DNA of 64,000 nucleotides from Andrena cerasifolii (taxonomy: Eukaryota; Arthropoda; Insecta; Hymenoptera; Andrenidae), in the NCBI RefSeq assembly GCF_050908995.1, contig NC_135130.1:9293001-9357000 (forward strand), written 5' to 3'. Made by a program: the position numbers and the translations under genes. This document shows, piece after piece, positions 35,329 to 47,690 of this stretch. Under the pieces are notes generated by a model that was given only the letters and a program-made list of their open reading frames with translations, was not told the DNA's origin and did no database searches. The stretch's first letter is position 1; the number at the start of each line of letters is the position of its first letter.

Positions 35329-36995
35329 CACGCGCTTCCATCGACCGGCAGAAAATTCTTCAATCCGCGGCCACCCGGTCGAAAGTCATTTGTCACGGCC
35401 CCAATCGAATTCAGCGTCCCGGAATTCGGCCAATTTTTACAGTCACGCCTCGTAATCTAATTTCGCTGCACGTAGGCGATTTATACGAGCTTCGAAGCGA
35501 GCTCCCAGAGAGTTCGTATTTTCCAGCAACGGCAGGTAAACGAATCCACGTTGTCATAGGTCATCGAATTCCCCTTTGCATAGCTTCCAGGTTTACGTAC
35601 GAGTGTGTGTCTCTGCCAGCTTCCCTTTAAACAAATTCACGACGACCAGGATCGTAAGTATTCCCCGTTTCCAATATCTCCTGCATCCTCGTTAAGCTAT
35701 GGGCTATGAGTGGTTTCGGTTGCCATAATTCTCTTCTGGGCGTGCAATTTCCACGAGTCGCCGATTAGAGGGACGAGCAATGCAGCGAACCGGGAGGAAG
35801 AAAATCGTTACGGGAGCGACCACCTAGACTCGGACCCGTTTCGTCTCATTGTCAGCACGTGGACGCTAATAATAGCGCTAACTGCTGTTGGCAGAGAGTC
35901 CGTGGTCCGCGATTTCGCGCGGCTAAGTGGTGAACGAGCTTTTAATAAAGGGAGGACCAGCCACCGCTTTGGTGACGCAAAGCAACGGAGGAACGAGGAT
36001 TTCGCGTGCCTTAACGCGACCTTGCGAAGACGAAAAGGTTCAGAGATGGTTCCTACCCTGAAATTCTTCGGTCTAGATACGGAGCCACGAAGCGAGGATC
36101 TGCTGAGCCGAAAAACTAAGCAAAAAGCCCGATCGACTGAGAATCGATCGACGAAGGGTCCGCTTCGTTCGTCGTCGTCAGCTCGGCGCGGCGGCGGCGC
36201 TCGCTCGTTTCGGATAGAGGAATCGTTATCCGGGCTGCGCAAAATGTCGGCAGAAACGAGCAAGAAGCACGATGAGCTGGCGGTCTCTGCGCAAAAACGG
36301 CCGGCAGAAGCGACAAAAAGAGGAAAAACCCGGGGCAGCTCGCTAATGGCCAGACAACGACCGCGCTCCGAGACGCAACCGAGTCAAGGAGGCTTCAGCA
36401 ACCGCAGAATCCTGGCTGCGGGCATCGATAACCTTCTCGGTTTCGTCCCCTCTTAAACGGTGCGCTGAGAAATACCGTGAAAGGGCAGCCGCTCGTAAAT
36501 GAAATGGTCGGAAAAGCGTACAGACGGAGCTGGCTTTCCAAATCAACCGAGTCGTCGATCGGTGAGGTGATGCGCGTTAATGCGGGAAAGCTCGCTAATT
36601 GGTCGCCATCTAAACCTCGCTCCGGTGCTTTTAACCAATACCGCGAGTCATCCACGAGAGACGTTGCGTAGAACCGGCTCGATTAAGCAATCTGCTTTTC
36701 ATTCGACCGATATTTTTCTGTCGATCTCTCGCCGGCGAGTCGGTGTCCCAGAGTTTGCCAGCGCTGGATTTACGATGGCCCGGGCCAGACGCGATTAAGT
36801 TTTTATCGGCGGTGCATTTTCGTTGTGGCGAGGAGTCGAGAACACCCCGCTTATCGCGCTTCCACCCAATAACGCCACGTTGAATCGCGACAAAACCTTT
36901 CTCCCCTGTCCGTATTCGATGAGTCGCATCTCTGTGTTTTCGTGCGCCACTAAAAGGCTTATCTGGCCGCTCGCTCGATCGCTAAACGCACTTAC
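35329..36995. other. Non-coding stretch beside the nested transposons
   Basis: GC-rich unique sequence resumes abruptly after the transposon nest. The 248-codon plus frame at 35710-36456 is one of the longest in the window. It is Arg/Ser-rich, matched by a 151-codon frame on the other strand (35808-36263), and shows no domain, so I do not call it. No repeats were noticed. Confidence 0.5.
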
Positions 36996-37317
36996 ACATC
37001 GAAAAACCGCGGAATGGATCCATCGCTATTGTTGCTAGTATAGGCGGAGAACTGCGTACCAGCGGTGCCCTTTGAAGGCAGCTGTGCCCGCGGGCGCTGC
37101 GTAGGCGGCCCGCCGGAGGGCCCCCATCGATCCGCGGGCGCATGATCGCGAAAAACGTAGAGCCAGTCACGCTCAGGCGTTCCGAATCTCAGGAACCAGA
37201 TTAAGACTAATAAACTATATATTATCCACCCTACACTAGCTATCGACGTTATTACACAGTCCCTATACTCTGTCGGAAAACCGATCGAGTCGAGTTCACA
37301 GCTATAATTCCGAATCA
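36996..37317 (-). CDS. Candidate internal exon encoding a single-pass membrane segment
   Basis: On the minus strand a pyrimidine-rich acceptor (TTATTGTACACAG) precedes 37317 and a strong donor (GATGT|GTAAGTG) follows 36996. This gives a 322-nt exon open in one frame. It encodes a possible N-glycosylation site NYS, two cysteines (SCEL, RDCV), then a hydrophobic helix of about 20 residues (SIASVGWIIYSLLVLIWFLRF). After it come FGTPERDW and a Pro/Gly/Arg-rich tail. The order suggests an extracellular loop, a membrane helix and a cytoplasmic tail. I do not recognise the protein. A diverged copy of the helix and the following residues lies inverted at 5012-5145 in the same frame, which supports a coding origin. 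Without transcript evidence or neighbouring exons this remains a candidate; it could be part of an unknown repeat. The frame also remains open upstream of the acceptor. Confidence 0.35.
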
Positions 37318-40209
37318 CTGTGTACAATAAGAGGAAGGTGCTATTCTTCGAAGGAACGTTGCGAGCCTGTTTCGCGGTGTAGCTTGCAGATGTGTAGGTC
37401 GGCTGCACCGCGTCGCAACAGGTGAACTCAATTCGCGACCCTTTACGACCTGGCTGCTGCTACAGGTATACACAGAGAAAGCAGTACAAGCTGCGAAGCA
37501 CCGAAAACTACGACGGAAGATCGCATGAAAAGCACATGGCCGTTTTTTCTCCTCAGGTTCACGCAGCACGTGTCTACAGCATCCGCGCTTCCAACTCCGT
37601 TCCGTTCCGTTCTTTCCGAGGCATATTTCTTTTTTTGTCTCTCGCTGGCTCTCGCCGAGCGCTCTCTAACCGCCACTGGAAAATTACTCCGCTACCTCGG
37701 TGCATTTACAATCGCGCCCTTTGTCTCGCTTCGCCTTTCATTTAATTTTTAACCGCCCCCAACGTTAAACTTTGGAAAAAAATAGGATTTTCTGCGGGCT
37801 CCGCGAGTTTCCTGGAAGCCGAAAGCTGCCTAAACGTTCCGCGTCCCCCGAATCGTATCTGTGCAAATTTCACGACTGGATTGCGCTCTGCCCGCGTTAC
37901 TCTCTTCCTGTACAGATTATTGTGCAAATGCTTGCAAGGACTCACCACCACCGTTGCTGATTACATCGGCGACTGCGCGGCAATTGAAGGGAACCCACTG
38001 GATCGCTTCCGGCTGATCTAGAACAGGCAGATATGAAATTTTAAATTAGTCCGCGGAATACAAGAGAAAGGGTGCGCGCTTTTGAATTTTCTGGACTCGA
38101 GGGTCGTCCGTTTCCCCGGGCACGTCCCGATCACCTCAAAACTTTCACGCGGGAACGGTCGTCTCCCCGAGGAGATAATCGAAAAAGTCCAGGGTGCCGA
38201 GGAGCCGAAGGGCGCCGCTCTCGTCTGGAATGGGATGGGTAGGTCTCGGTAGTTGGGTGGAACGAGGGTGGCTGGAATACCGCATAGATCACGCGTATTC
38301 TTACGTTCGCACGCGTGCCGGCAATTCCGTGATTCGGCGGTTACAGGATGGTCGAGAAGCATTGTTGCCCGCTAATTTACGAACCAATTAATTAGCGTCG
38401 CGAAAGCTCAGATATTCCAGGCTCCCCGAATCGCGTTCCTCGAATCACCCTCTACCCCCTGCTATTCCTCTAGTCTAACGGTCTAGCAGCTCGGTCGTTC
38501 GTTTTCCTGTACTCCGCGGCAAGAGAATTCGCCGGATTTTGCAGCGGTATTGCGCGAGCTTGAAACGCGGTCTTTGACTGACATCGAGGTTCCCACCTGG
38601 CGGAGGCGTCGCGTCTTCGGTAGGCAGTGAATTTGCTCGTTGCGAGATGCGTTGGAATACGGCCACGAAGCGGAGGCTGTGGCTTCTTGGTGGAAAAAAG
38701 CAGTGCGTGCGTGTCGGTGGAGGCTGGTGAGGTGTTATGGATGACAGTGTCAGCGACAGAGGGTCGACACGGTGCGGCGCGGTGTCAGTGTCCGGGGGTG
38801 CAGACTGCACGAGACAACGAATAATTCATCCCTTTCTGCCGTCCCTCGGCAGAGATGCGCCGCACATGTCGTCGCTCCACGGCAAATATCACCACCGTGT
38901 TGCATCCCACTCCTCTCCCGGCGCAACATAATCTTTCAACCGCGTGGTCACTCGTTCACGCAGCGTGAACACGTTTCCGGTGGAGCTGGCCCAGAGGGGC
39001 GCGTCACCTGCCCGGCCCAGGTTGTTCCAGGTGCTCCGACGCCAGGGCTACATTCTGAATAAACGATTCCGATCGGAACGTTCGAATCGGTTCTGGCAAC
39101 ATTCCTGACGTTCACACGGCGCGACACGCCGCCTCCAAAGGGTGCAACGCGCACGGACACAGAGATCTCCCCCTTCGAATATAATACGACCGCGCTGATC
39201 GCATACCAGTAGACAGATTAATTTCTGACAGACGCGCGAGGGCTCGTCCTCGCGCAAAAGTGCGAGCAAATAGGCGGAAGATAGCGATAACGTCCGCGCC
39301 GATAACGACGGTCAGCTATGATTATTAATCATGTGCAGGTTGCGCGTGCGAGTGTCAGCGGTGCATGGGGTGGAGGGCTGACTAATCGTTTCGCCATTGC
39401 GGATTAATACACCCGTGGTGGACGAGGCTCGTTTTGCTCGGACGTTTCTACGGTTTACAGTTTACACGATCCGCTGGACTTGCGTATTGTTTTGCGCGTC
39501 GCGCAGCAGGAAGGAAATTTCGACTCGATATAGTTTTCCCGCCTGTCCTTCCAGATACCCACCTCCTCTGAAACAGCCTCCCGAGAATTTAACGCGTTCA
39601 GCCCGGGGTAAATACCGCGACCAGTAATTCGTTTTAAAGATTCCAATCGGGGACAAAGTGGCCGCCGTTAGGTGGGCTCGATAACCGCGATAGCTCATTT
39701 CGGTCCGTGCGTCGTTGCAAGTTGTGGTTTAGGTCTGGGTTGTTTCCGGTAATGCGAAAACAGCGGGGCCAAATCCCTCCTCCGTGCAGGATATTTTGCG
39801 GGGGAGTAGGAAAGCCTCCAGTAAACCAGCGGAATCCTAGCGCCGGCTGCTGCCTTTATCCTGGCGCGGTCTCGCACTAATGCAGCAATAAACATGCATC
39901 TATTTGAACCGCTAGGCCTCGCCAGCCAGGAAGAAGGTGACGCGGGGAAAAAGACGAGACGAGACGAGTACACAGGAGTTTCCAAGTTTAAGAGAGAAAA
40001 CTTGGCTTTTACTGCCGTCGATTTATGGGTCGTTAAGCTTTCAGGGAAAAGAAGAATCGACCGAGCATGTCGGGATTTTGTTACGGTTATTTTCAAAGAG
40101 TAATCACAGACGGACGAAACTGTAAGAAGAAACCAGAGCAAGACTGCTCGACTCGATCCGACGATCACTGCGACGCAGGCATTTCTACCGTACAGCTTGC
40201 TTCGCGATT

Positions 40210-40431
40210 TATAAAAGGCGGACCTGCAGAGTTTAAATAAACAACTGTCAACGACGCAGCGGTGGCACCAGAGCGACAAAGACGAGGAGTGAGAGGCTCC
40301 TTACGATCGCAAGCGAGGATCAGCTTTCTATTTTCCCTGCGATTTTTTTCTCTCTGCTCTGCTGACGACGCACGTCGCCGCGCGGCGAGTGGAAGAATAG
40401 AGAAGCGGGTCAGAGGAGTTGAAGCGATAAG
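40210..40431 (+). promoter_or_regulatory. Possible TATA promoter and short leader exon, weak
   Basis: TATAAAAGG at 40210-40218 is a good match to a TATA box in otherwise GC-rich DNA. About 215 bases downstream, GATAAG|GTAAAC gives a plausible splice donor, with exon end at 40431. A short untranslated first exon could lie between them. No initiator motif is obvious at +30 and no coding exon is tied to it, so this may be chance. Confidence 0.12.
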
Positions 40432-41869
40432 GTAAACATGCCTGGAGCGTTGGATCAACGGCCTTGCTAGCAACACGTGCGAAGGACTCGCGCTTGACTT
40501 ATCCTACCGAGTGTAGTACCACCTCTCGTTCTATTTCCACTGATCCCATTGAGGATTCAGCAAACAGCCGTCCAATCTAGTTCCCCGGCGAAATCGGTGC
40601 AGCCATTTAATTAGCGAATTTACGAGCTCGCTGGCAGCAAGTATCCACCGGCAACGGCTTTATTGCGGCGACAGTTGCGTCGAAAGGGAGCCGCTGACAT
40701 CGCGTAGTCGCGGTTTTATAAAAAAAAAAAATCATCGCAATTGCTTTCGATGGGCGCCGCGAGCCGATAGCGATTCGCCGGTGGTTCGAACGGATCGATG
40801 CACCGTGCAGATAAGCATTTCCCGAATTTAAGAGAGAAAAATGGGAATCGCATTTCTGTGTCTCGGTACAGTTTACCCTGGCGGCTGGTTTTTCAATGAT
40901 AAAACATGCGGTAAATTGGCCAGCGAATAAAAAGCGCAAACGTTACGTTTCGTGCTGCTGGCCGAATGCCACGGTGATTATGGCGCCTACACATTTACGC
41001 TCGAGCGAAATATTCTTCGGAGAGACTAGCGAAGCTTGCCCAGAGAAATCGATTCGATCCACGAAACCGCGGCGTTCTTTGGCGAACGTAACGCAACCTC
41101 TGCTGTACGGTACACACAATATGTACGTATCTGCCTACGTATACTTGCTGGCGTATTTGGGTCAGCGAATAATAGAGAGCTGGCTCGTTCATTAGGGGGT
41201 CGGTCTATTTCAATATTAATAACGAAAACAAGTTTGCTTGACAGTATTTTTGTTCCGTCTCGTAGCACGCGTACGTGGTGCACAATACGGGGAAGGAAGT
41301 TAATTACTCCTCGCTCCCGTTTCGATTTTTTGAATAGCCGACGGCCCAACAAAAGGAGGAGGAAGAGCGCGCGCCGCAGCTGGGAAAAGTAGGCTGCGCC
41401 GCGCTCAGGAGAGTCTATTTCGAAATTCTTTTCTGTGGCCAGTGGTGGCGGGAATTTTTTGAATTTTCACCACGGGGCCTTGGAACGGGATGCCGCGCTA
41501 AGCCTTGCCCCGCGGTATTATCGCGCTAGCTGTAGTCGTTCTAAAACAACAAAGTGCTCGATTGAAACGACGGGAATGAAACATTTTTCGATCGAACGGG
41601 TAATGTGTTCTCCGATACCGACGGCAATCACGGGGCTTTTTCGAGTCGAGTTTCAAACTACCATCCCGACGGGGAAAGGGTTTTTCAGCGTTTTCGGAAC
41701 AAAGCAAGTCAAGCGACGAACGGTTGATTACGACGAGCGATTAAATTTTTCATTATCGAGGGAATTCTGCAACGTCAGAGATAAGTAATAACCAGCGCCG
41801 CTGCTCCGTACCGCGTTCGATCCGGCGAGGGCTTTTTTGTTTTTCAGCGGACATTGATCTCGCAATATC

Positions 41870-41889
41870 GAGAGAGAGAGAGAAAAAAA
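41870..41889 (+). repeat. GA microsatellite with A run
   Basis: GAGAGAGAGAGAGA followed by a run of A. Short simple repeat with no other feature. Confidence 0.7.
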
Positions 41890-42054
41890 TCAAACGTTGC
41901 GTATAGTTTCGGGGAAACGAGCGTGGCCAGTCAAACGCAACGGGAAAGAATCCTGCCTCGAATCGATTAAAATTTCCTCCGCTGTTTTCCAGTAGACTCG
42001 AGATTCTAGCGGCGCGGGGGTTTTAATATTCTCCCTTTCTGTCCTTCTCGCGTG

Positions 42055-42069
42055 TTTTTTTTTTTTTTT
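42055..42069 (+). repeat. T homopolymer
   Basis: A run of fifteen T. It creates the poly-Phe start of the frame at 42052-42642, which is a reason to distrust that frame. Confidence 0.85.
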
Positions 42070-45000
42070 CAATTACTTTCGGAACATTTTACCGTTCGGG
42101 AACTGCGAGACTGCAGCGTAAAGGCGGAGGAGCCGGGGAAAAAAAGTTTTTTACAACAGCGCCGCAAAAATTGTAACCCCCGGAGTCGTTTCCGCGGGCA
42201 CGAAACAGATGCGGGTGCATCTTGTTGGTGGAGCGATGGACAGGCCTCGAAACTCCTATTTATTCGCCGTCTGGATTCTTTCCTCCGCTCGGAGGATCTC
42301 GCGGCCAGAGTGGCCTACCATTTTAATCCTAGCGCGGGACCGTTCCTCTCCGCTTTCCTCGCGAATTATATACCTACGAACCGCACGGTGATTTTAAAAG
42401 ATTGTCTTCTCCAGACGTCTTTAATCTCGCGATGCGAGTCCCTTTCCGCCATCGATCTTCCCTACTTCCTCTCCACGGAAGGGGGAGAGATTCCTCCTTC
42501 TGGCTCCAAATTAAATGTTCCAGCGTCTACGTTGCGACAGGCCAGACGACCCGAAAGCCTTAGGAGCTCGACGCTAGCTTTTCAACATCGAAACAATGCT
42601 TTCTCCCCTGGAAGAAAAGCCGATGTTGGTCTACGTACATAATTAGCGAGAAGGCGGTAGAGAGCGAGGCGACCGTCAATGGAAAACGGGGAGTTAATAT
42701 TCCCCGGGGATGATCCGAGTCGTGGAAAATGGAATGAACGTCAGGGAAGGGGTGCCCCTGTTCAATTATCACGGGGGCTAGCCACGATAGAGTTGGATTA
42801 TCACGCTCGATTTCGTCGTTTCTGTATCAAGCGACAAGTCGGCCGGCGAGTCGGCTGGCTGCGCCCGACAACCGTGTAATTCGCCCGCCTCGGGAAAATC
42901 ATCGTCGTGGAAAAAATGTCGCGTCTCCTGCCGCGCGGAAAAACGAAGAAACGCTGGGGCTAAAGCCCCGCTGAAATAACTCCGCGACCACTTTCGCCCG
43001 TGGCTCCTCGATTTCACGAGGGATCGATTCGCGCGGCGGCAACGGCACAGGGCAATGACGAATTATCAAAGAAACGCTTTAAACACCGTTTCCCCGCGTG
43101 TAATCCCATTAACTTCTGAATTAGCAAAGGAATTTCATCGTGGTTGCATCGCAACTCGGTGGACCCCGACACGGAGAAAAATTGATATTGGCCGGGGTTT
43201 GAAATTAATCCAGCGGAAAGGAGCGCGGCGCCGTGCCGGTTCGCGAGTGGTATAAGTCGTGAAGTACGGTCCATTTCGTAGGAACGAGCACCTGCGGCTC
43301 TCTCGCGAAATCCTAGCAGAACTTCTCCGCCGTATCCAGCGTGCGGTCGAATTCATTGAACCCTTGCGGGGGAGAACAGTTATTAAAAGTCCTTTTCCTC
43401 GAGCCACCTGACCGCCAGACCAGTGGCTGATCAAAGGAAGCTCGCGACAATGCAAAGGGTTCGACAAAAGGGAAACTGAACAACACCGGCGCAGAGAGTG
43501 GCGATTCCAGGATAACGCTCGCTCGAGGAGCCTCCCCCGATGGTCGAGCTGGCCGAGGCATTATTTCTGTTCGGGATAACCCGTTGACCCGTATCCCTAT
43601 TCGCCAAGTCAACGGCAGCCCGACCCGGCGCGCCGCGCTCCTTCCGCTGATATCTTGGCAGCGATTTCTTCCTGGAGCTGCGCTCGATAATCTCGAAAAA
43701 AAAAGAGCGCGCGAGTGGTCGAGACGGTGGGCAGCATGGCTGATTAACTCGATACTCAAACGTGTATCGGGTTGGCTCTACGTGAAAATCGCTGGCGATC
43801 CACGAAAATGGTGCCACTTTACGTGTCACTAAACCCTAAGAGAGAACATTTATCGGCAGACTGGTCGGCTCCGAGTCGGGAGAATTCAAGAATGAAAGAT
43901 TACGCGATAGGCTCTAGAACCCTTTACCTACACGTCCATGTAACTTGACCTCCATTCCACGGGAAATGGACGATATTTATCAATTCTCTAGCAGAATATC
44001 GGCAGAGAGCCGCGATACCGCGGCGGAAAGGCGAGGCGATCGATGAAAGTCGCCTTATCGATTTCGGCGTAAAGCCGTGCCCCACCTTCGATTCCGAATT
44101 ATTCAGGCCTTCTCTTAACGCGGCTCGTTACGACGCCGTCGCGACCGATGTAATGGAATTAAAAAAGAATGCCACCGTTTATTCGACGCCGGTGAGGGGA
44201 AAAATATATACGAAGGTCCTTTCAAGCGCGTATCGATTTCCCTCTCGCAACGGTTTAATTAGGAATTGCGCGCGGGTCGCCAGCGACGCGAGCCTGTTAA
44301 GCTCGCCCGAGCCGTTTGATGCGCGTTTTTTCGATTGGCCTTTAAGCGGCGGGAAAATAATTTTAACGAGCGGCAGCTCGCGACATTAGAACCGCGGTAG
44401 GAAGTGTTTAAGTGGAAAGTCCGGAAATTGTTAAATAGGTACGTCGCCGTCGATAAACGAACGCGCGCTACGTGTTGTTCGAAGCGACTAAAAATGATAA
44501 TTTCCGAGGGCCGAGCGTGCGCCGGCCGTGTCGTCCTCTAGTCTCTGCAGCGCTCGTATTATTGTTTCAAAGTAATCGATACATGAACTGGAGCTGATGC
44601 ATCAATACCATTATCGCATGGAACGATCGCCAACGCGTCATGTGCAAAATCAAAGCCAATCTGTCGGGCATAATGTCGGCCAGCGAAATATCTGTGCGGC
44701 TTTGCATTCTGATTCGGCCGTCCGGACAAAAATCAGCGGTGCGCTTCGGTCGCTACCTCCTCACTCGATTATGCGAGTCTGCGATTGATTAATCGGATTA
44801 GTATGAATTAATTGCCGATCGTGTTCGTTAGCGATGCAGCGCCGAGGCCGGGCGTGGAGTCATTGTCAACACCGACAGCAGTGGCTACGCGATCGTTACA
44901 TCGTTAATGACTGGCGAGGATAGAGCAACGCGAGGTTCTGAAATCGTTTGAGAAATTCGCAGCAGCGCGCAGCGACTCGAACCTGTTACTACTTAGCGAG

Positions 45001-47644
45001 CTATCGGGGTGCACCTTGCACAACTGCAGCGCCGCGGCCGGCTACACACACTCCGCCTCCCCCATAGATGTTACACATGCGCGTATCTACTTGCAGTTAT
45101 CTCTGCCAGTGAATGTCATCCGACGGGAAGGTAATCCATAATCAGGCAATGCCTATATCCACTTGGCTACCTAATACCTAATAGATCCCTCTCCAAGTAG
45201 ATAGCCTGCGAATCACTAGCTAGAATGAGTACGCAGAGACGTGTGCACTGTGCATGTCTCTGGCGGTGTTCCGCCGCTGAAAACTGGCTGAATCGGATTC
45301 GACTGGCCGACGATCCAGCCGAACAGATCCACCGGAAAACAAACAGGATTGTAATATCGTATTGTAGATTCCGGGACGCTAATAGCGAGAGACGGGATTT
45401 CGAGCCGTCTGCGGCGCGGCGTTAATTCAAGTCACGGGACTTGGGTCGAGTTGGGGCCGCGGGAAAAATGAGCTTCGTTTCCGAGGTTTCCGCTTAAAAA
45501 CTCGATTCTCATTACTCGAAAACCGAGCCGCGGGAGCAGTATCCGTGCCTAATCTTCGACGAAGGTGCGCAAGCCAAGGAACTACCCTCCCCGAAGCTCA
45601 CGAAGTGCAAACAAGCTCCGTTGCACCGTAAGTATTCCTCGCAGACAATGAGTAGGCGGCGCGGCACGGCGCAACGGAAGAGGTTAGAAGGAGGGGACTG
45701 CCGTAGCTATCTCGTACTGAGAAGCTCCGTAAAATCAGTCGTAAAAATCGTCTACGGCGCAGGGGGCGGCAGAAATTTACGCACCGATGCAACACGCTTT
45801 TTTTACGAGACCCGAGAGTTTATAGGTAACATAAAGGTGTTCTCCGGGCATCGCGGGCTCGCCACGGGCGTTACACGATGCACAATCTTCGTTGAAGGAA
45901 CGATCGGTGTTGGCGGTGTGGATCCAAGCGTTTTCATTAATCCGAAGCTGCGGTAGAGTCGTCTACTCGCCGGTTCGAGATCACCTTGCCTGGCCCAGGA
46001 CCAGAGTAACGAGCCTATTCAGCCTGAGCGTATCAGTCTGAAGGAGCGCCGAAACTTCTCCTCCATCCTCGCGAAATATGTCCCTACGAGCCGTAAAAAA
46101 GTCTCCTCGGACGGCGTAATAAAATCTTGCTCTGTCGGCCGACGTATAATGAGCATTCCTCTTTCCACGGGGAAGAAAGCAGGGGTGGCCAGATGACGCG
46201 AGGGTTAGATTTAACTCGGCGTGGCGCGGCACGAGGCGACGCGACGCGACGCGACTAGGAGATAAAGAGGACGGTTTTATCTTCGCGCGTGATTAAGCCA
46301 CGCCGCAGTATATCATCGATTATATTCTCGTTAGGCTAAGTGGCGGGACCCGGGGCTCGCCCCTCCCGCCCTTACCTCCGCCGTTCTCGCTTTTCCTTGA
46401 GCTTGCTCGCGCGGAAAGATAACCCGGGGGCCGTTTTCTTTGCGTCGAAACACCCCGCGGAATTATATTCCGATTTACGGGCCGCCGTTTCAGCATCATT
46501 GATAAATAATCGAGGCTGACGGCCGACGCGGCGCGGCGAACCGTGGATTAATTCGTGAATTAACGCGCCAGCACGCTTGCAAACTACTAGCCCGGATACC
46601 AAAAGTCTTCAAGGGGGTTCCGGCGCGGAAGCTCGGAGTGTTTTTGGCCGGGAGATGGGAACCAGAGTAATTAGGGGAGATTCTGCGCGATCGAGAATTT
46701 CAATGTCGCGTTTCACCGTAACGGAATAACGTCGATAAAAGTAACGACGTCGGCAGGTGGATTACAATGCCGCCAATTGCAGGATTTACATACGTACGTA
46801 CCTATCTAACGAGTATGTCGTTACAGGCGTAATTGCACGCTGCATAATTGAGAATATAATTACGATCGGGCCCGTGTAATTTGTTGGGAAACCGCGCGCG
46901 AAACGATCGATGCAAAGAAATCGCGAAACGCGTTCGCCCGGGGCACCGCATAACGGCTGCGGAGTTTGATAAACTTATCGGCATCCTTCTCCGTAAAAGC
47001 GTCCTTAAATCGCGACTCGGTTGCAAAAATCTGAGAACGCTGCCACCGTAATTATGTTAGTACGAGTACTTAAGCTCGTGACCTATATCGACTGCATCGC
47101 GAGTGTTCCGCAGGGATCCCGGAATGTCATAAATTGCAGAATTGCGCACCGTCTCGTGGCAGGGAACGAGAAAATTCGCGCACCCGAACGAGGTACGTTC
47201 TAGGTAAGTGGAGAGGCAGAGAAAAAAGGAAGAAGAATTCTCGGCTGTTTATTACCGCGTCGGAATAATTCGATTTGCCTGAGAGATTTGAGAACTTCAA
47301 CCCTTTGACGGCACTCGCGTCGCTGTGGAAAAAAAGCTGTATCAAGGCAAGAGGAGGAGGTTAACGCTAGACTGGTGATAGGAATGGATAGGCCAATGAA
47401 TATGGGGGGAACAAAAAGTCTGCAGTCAGCTTGAGGAACGGCTGACAAAGTCGGCAAACAGGGGGTGACTGCCAAAGGAATTGTGGACGAGCCAGATACG
47501 TAGGACAAGTGTCTGGCGTCCATTGTGCAGAATTGTTTGATTGAATGGTAGTTTGCACATACTGCCTTCTACCCCGCTACTCCCTTTGTCCTATACCCCT
47601 GCCGCGCACCTTCGCCCCTTTCCCCCTTTCCCTAGCCCACTGGG

Positions 47645-47690
47645 CCCTAGGCAAAGGTTTGCCTAGCGCATCGCCTAGTGCCTAGTGCTT
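47645..47690 (+). repeat. GCCTAG-rich patch
   Basis: CCTAGG and GCCTAG motifs occur five times within about 45 bases, both direct and inverted, around GGCAAAGGTTTGCC. It can fold into a short hairpin and also behaves as a small tandem repeat. No role is evident. Confidence 0.5.

Noticed and set aside
35710..36456. 248-codon plus-strand frame
   Set aside because: Arg/Ser-rich, no recognisable domain, opposed by a 151-codon frame on the other strand. This is expected in CpG-rich, stop-poor DNA.
42052..42642. 196-codon frame beginning with a poly-Phe run
   Set aside because: The start lies in a T homopolymer and the remainder has no recognisable motif.
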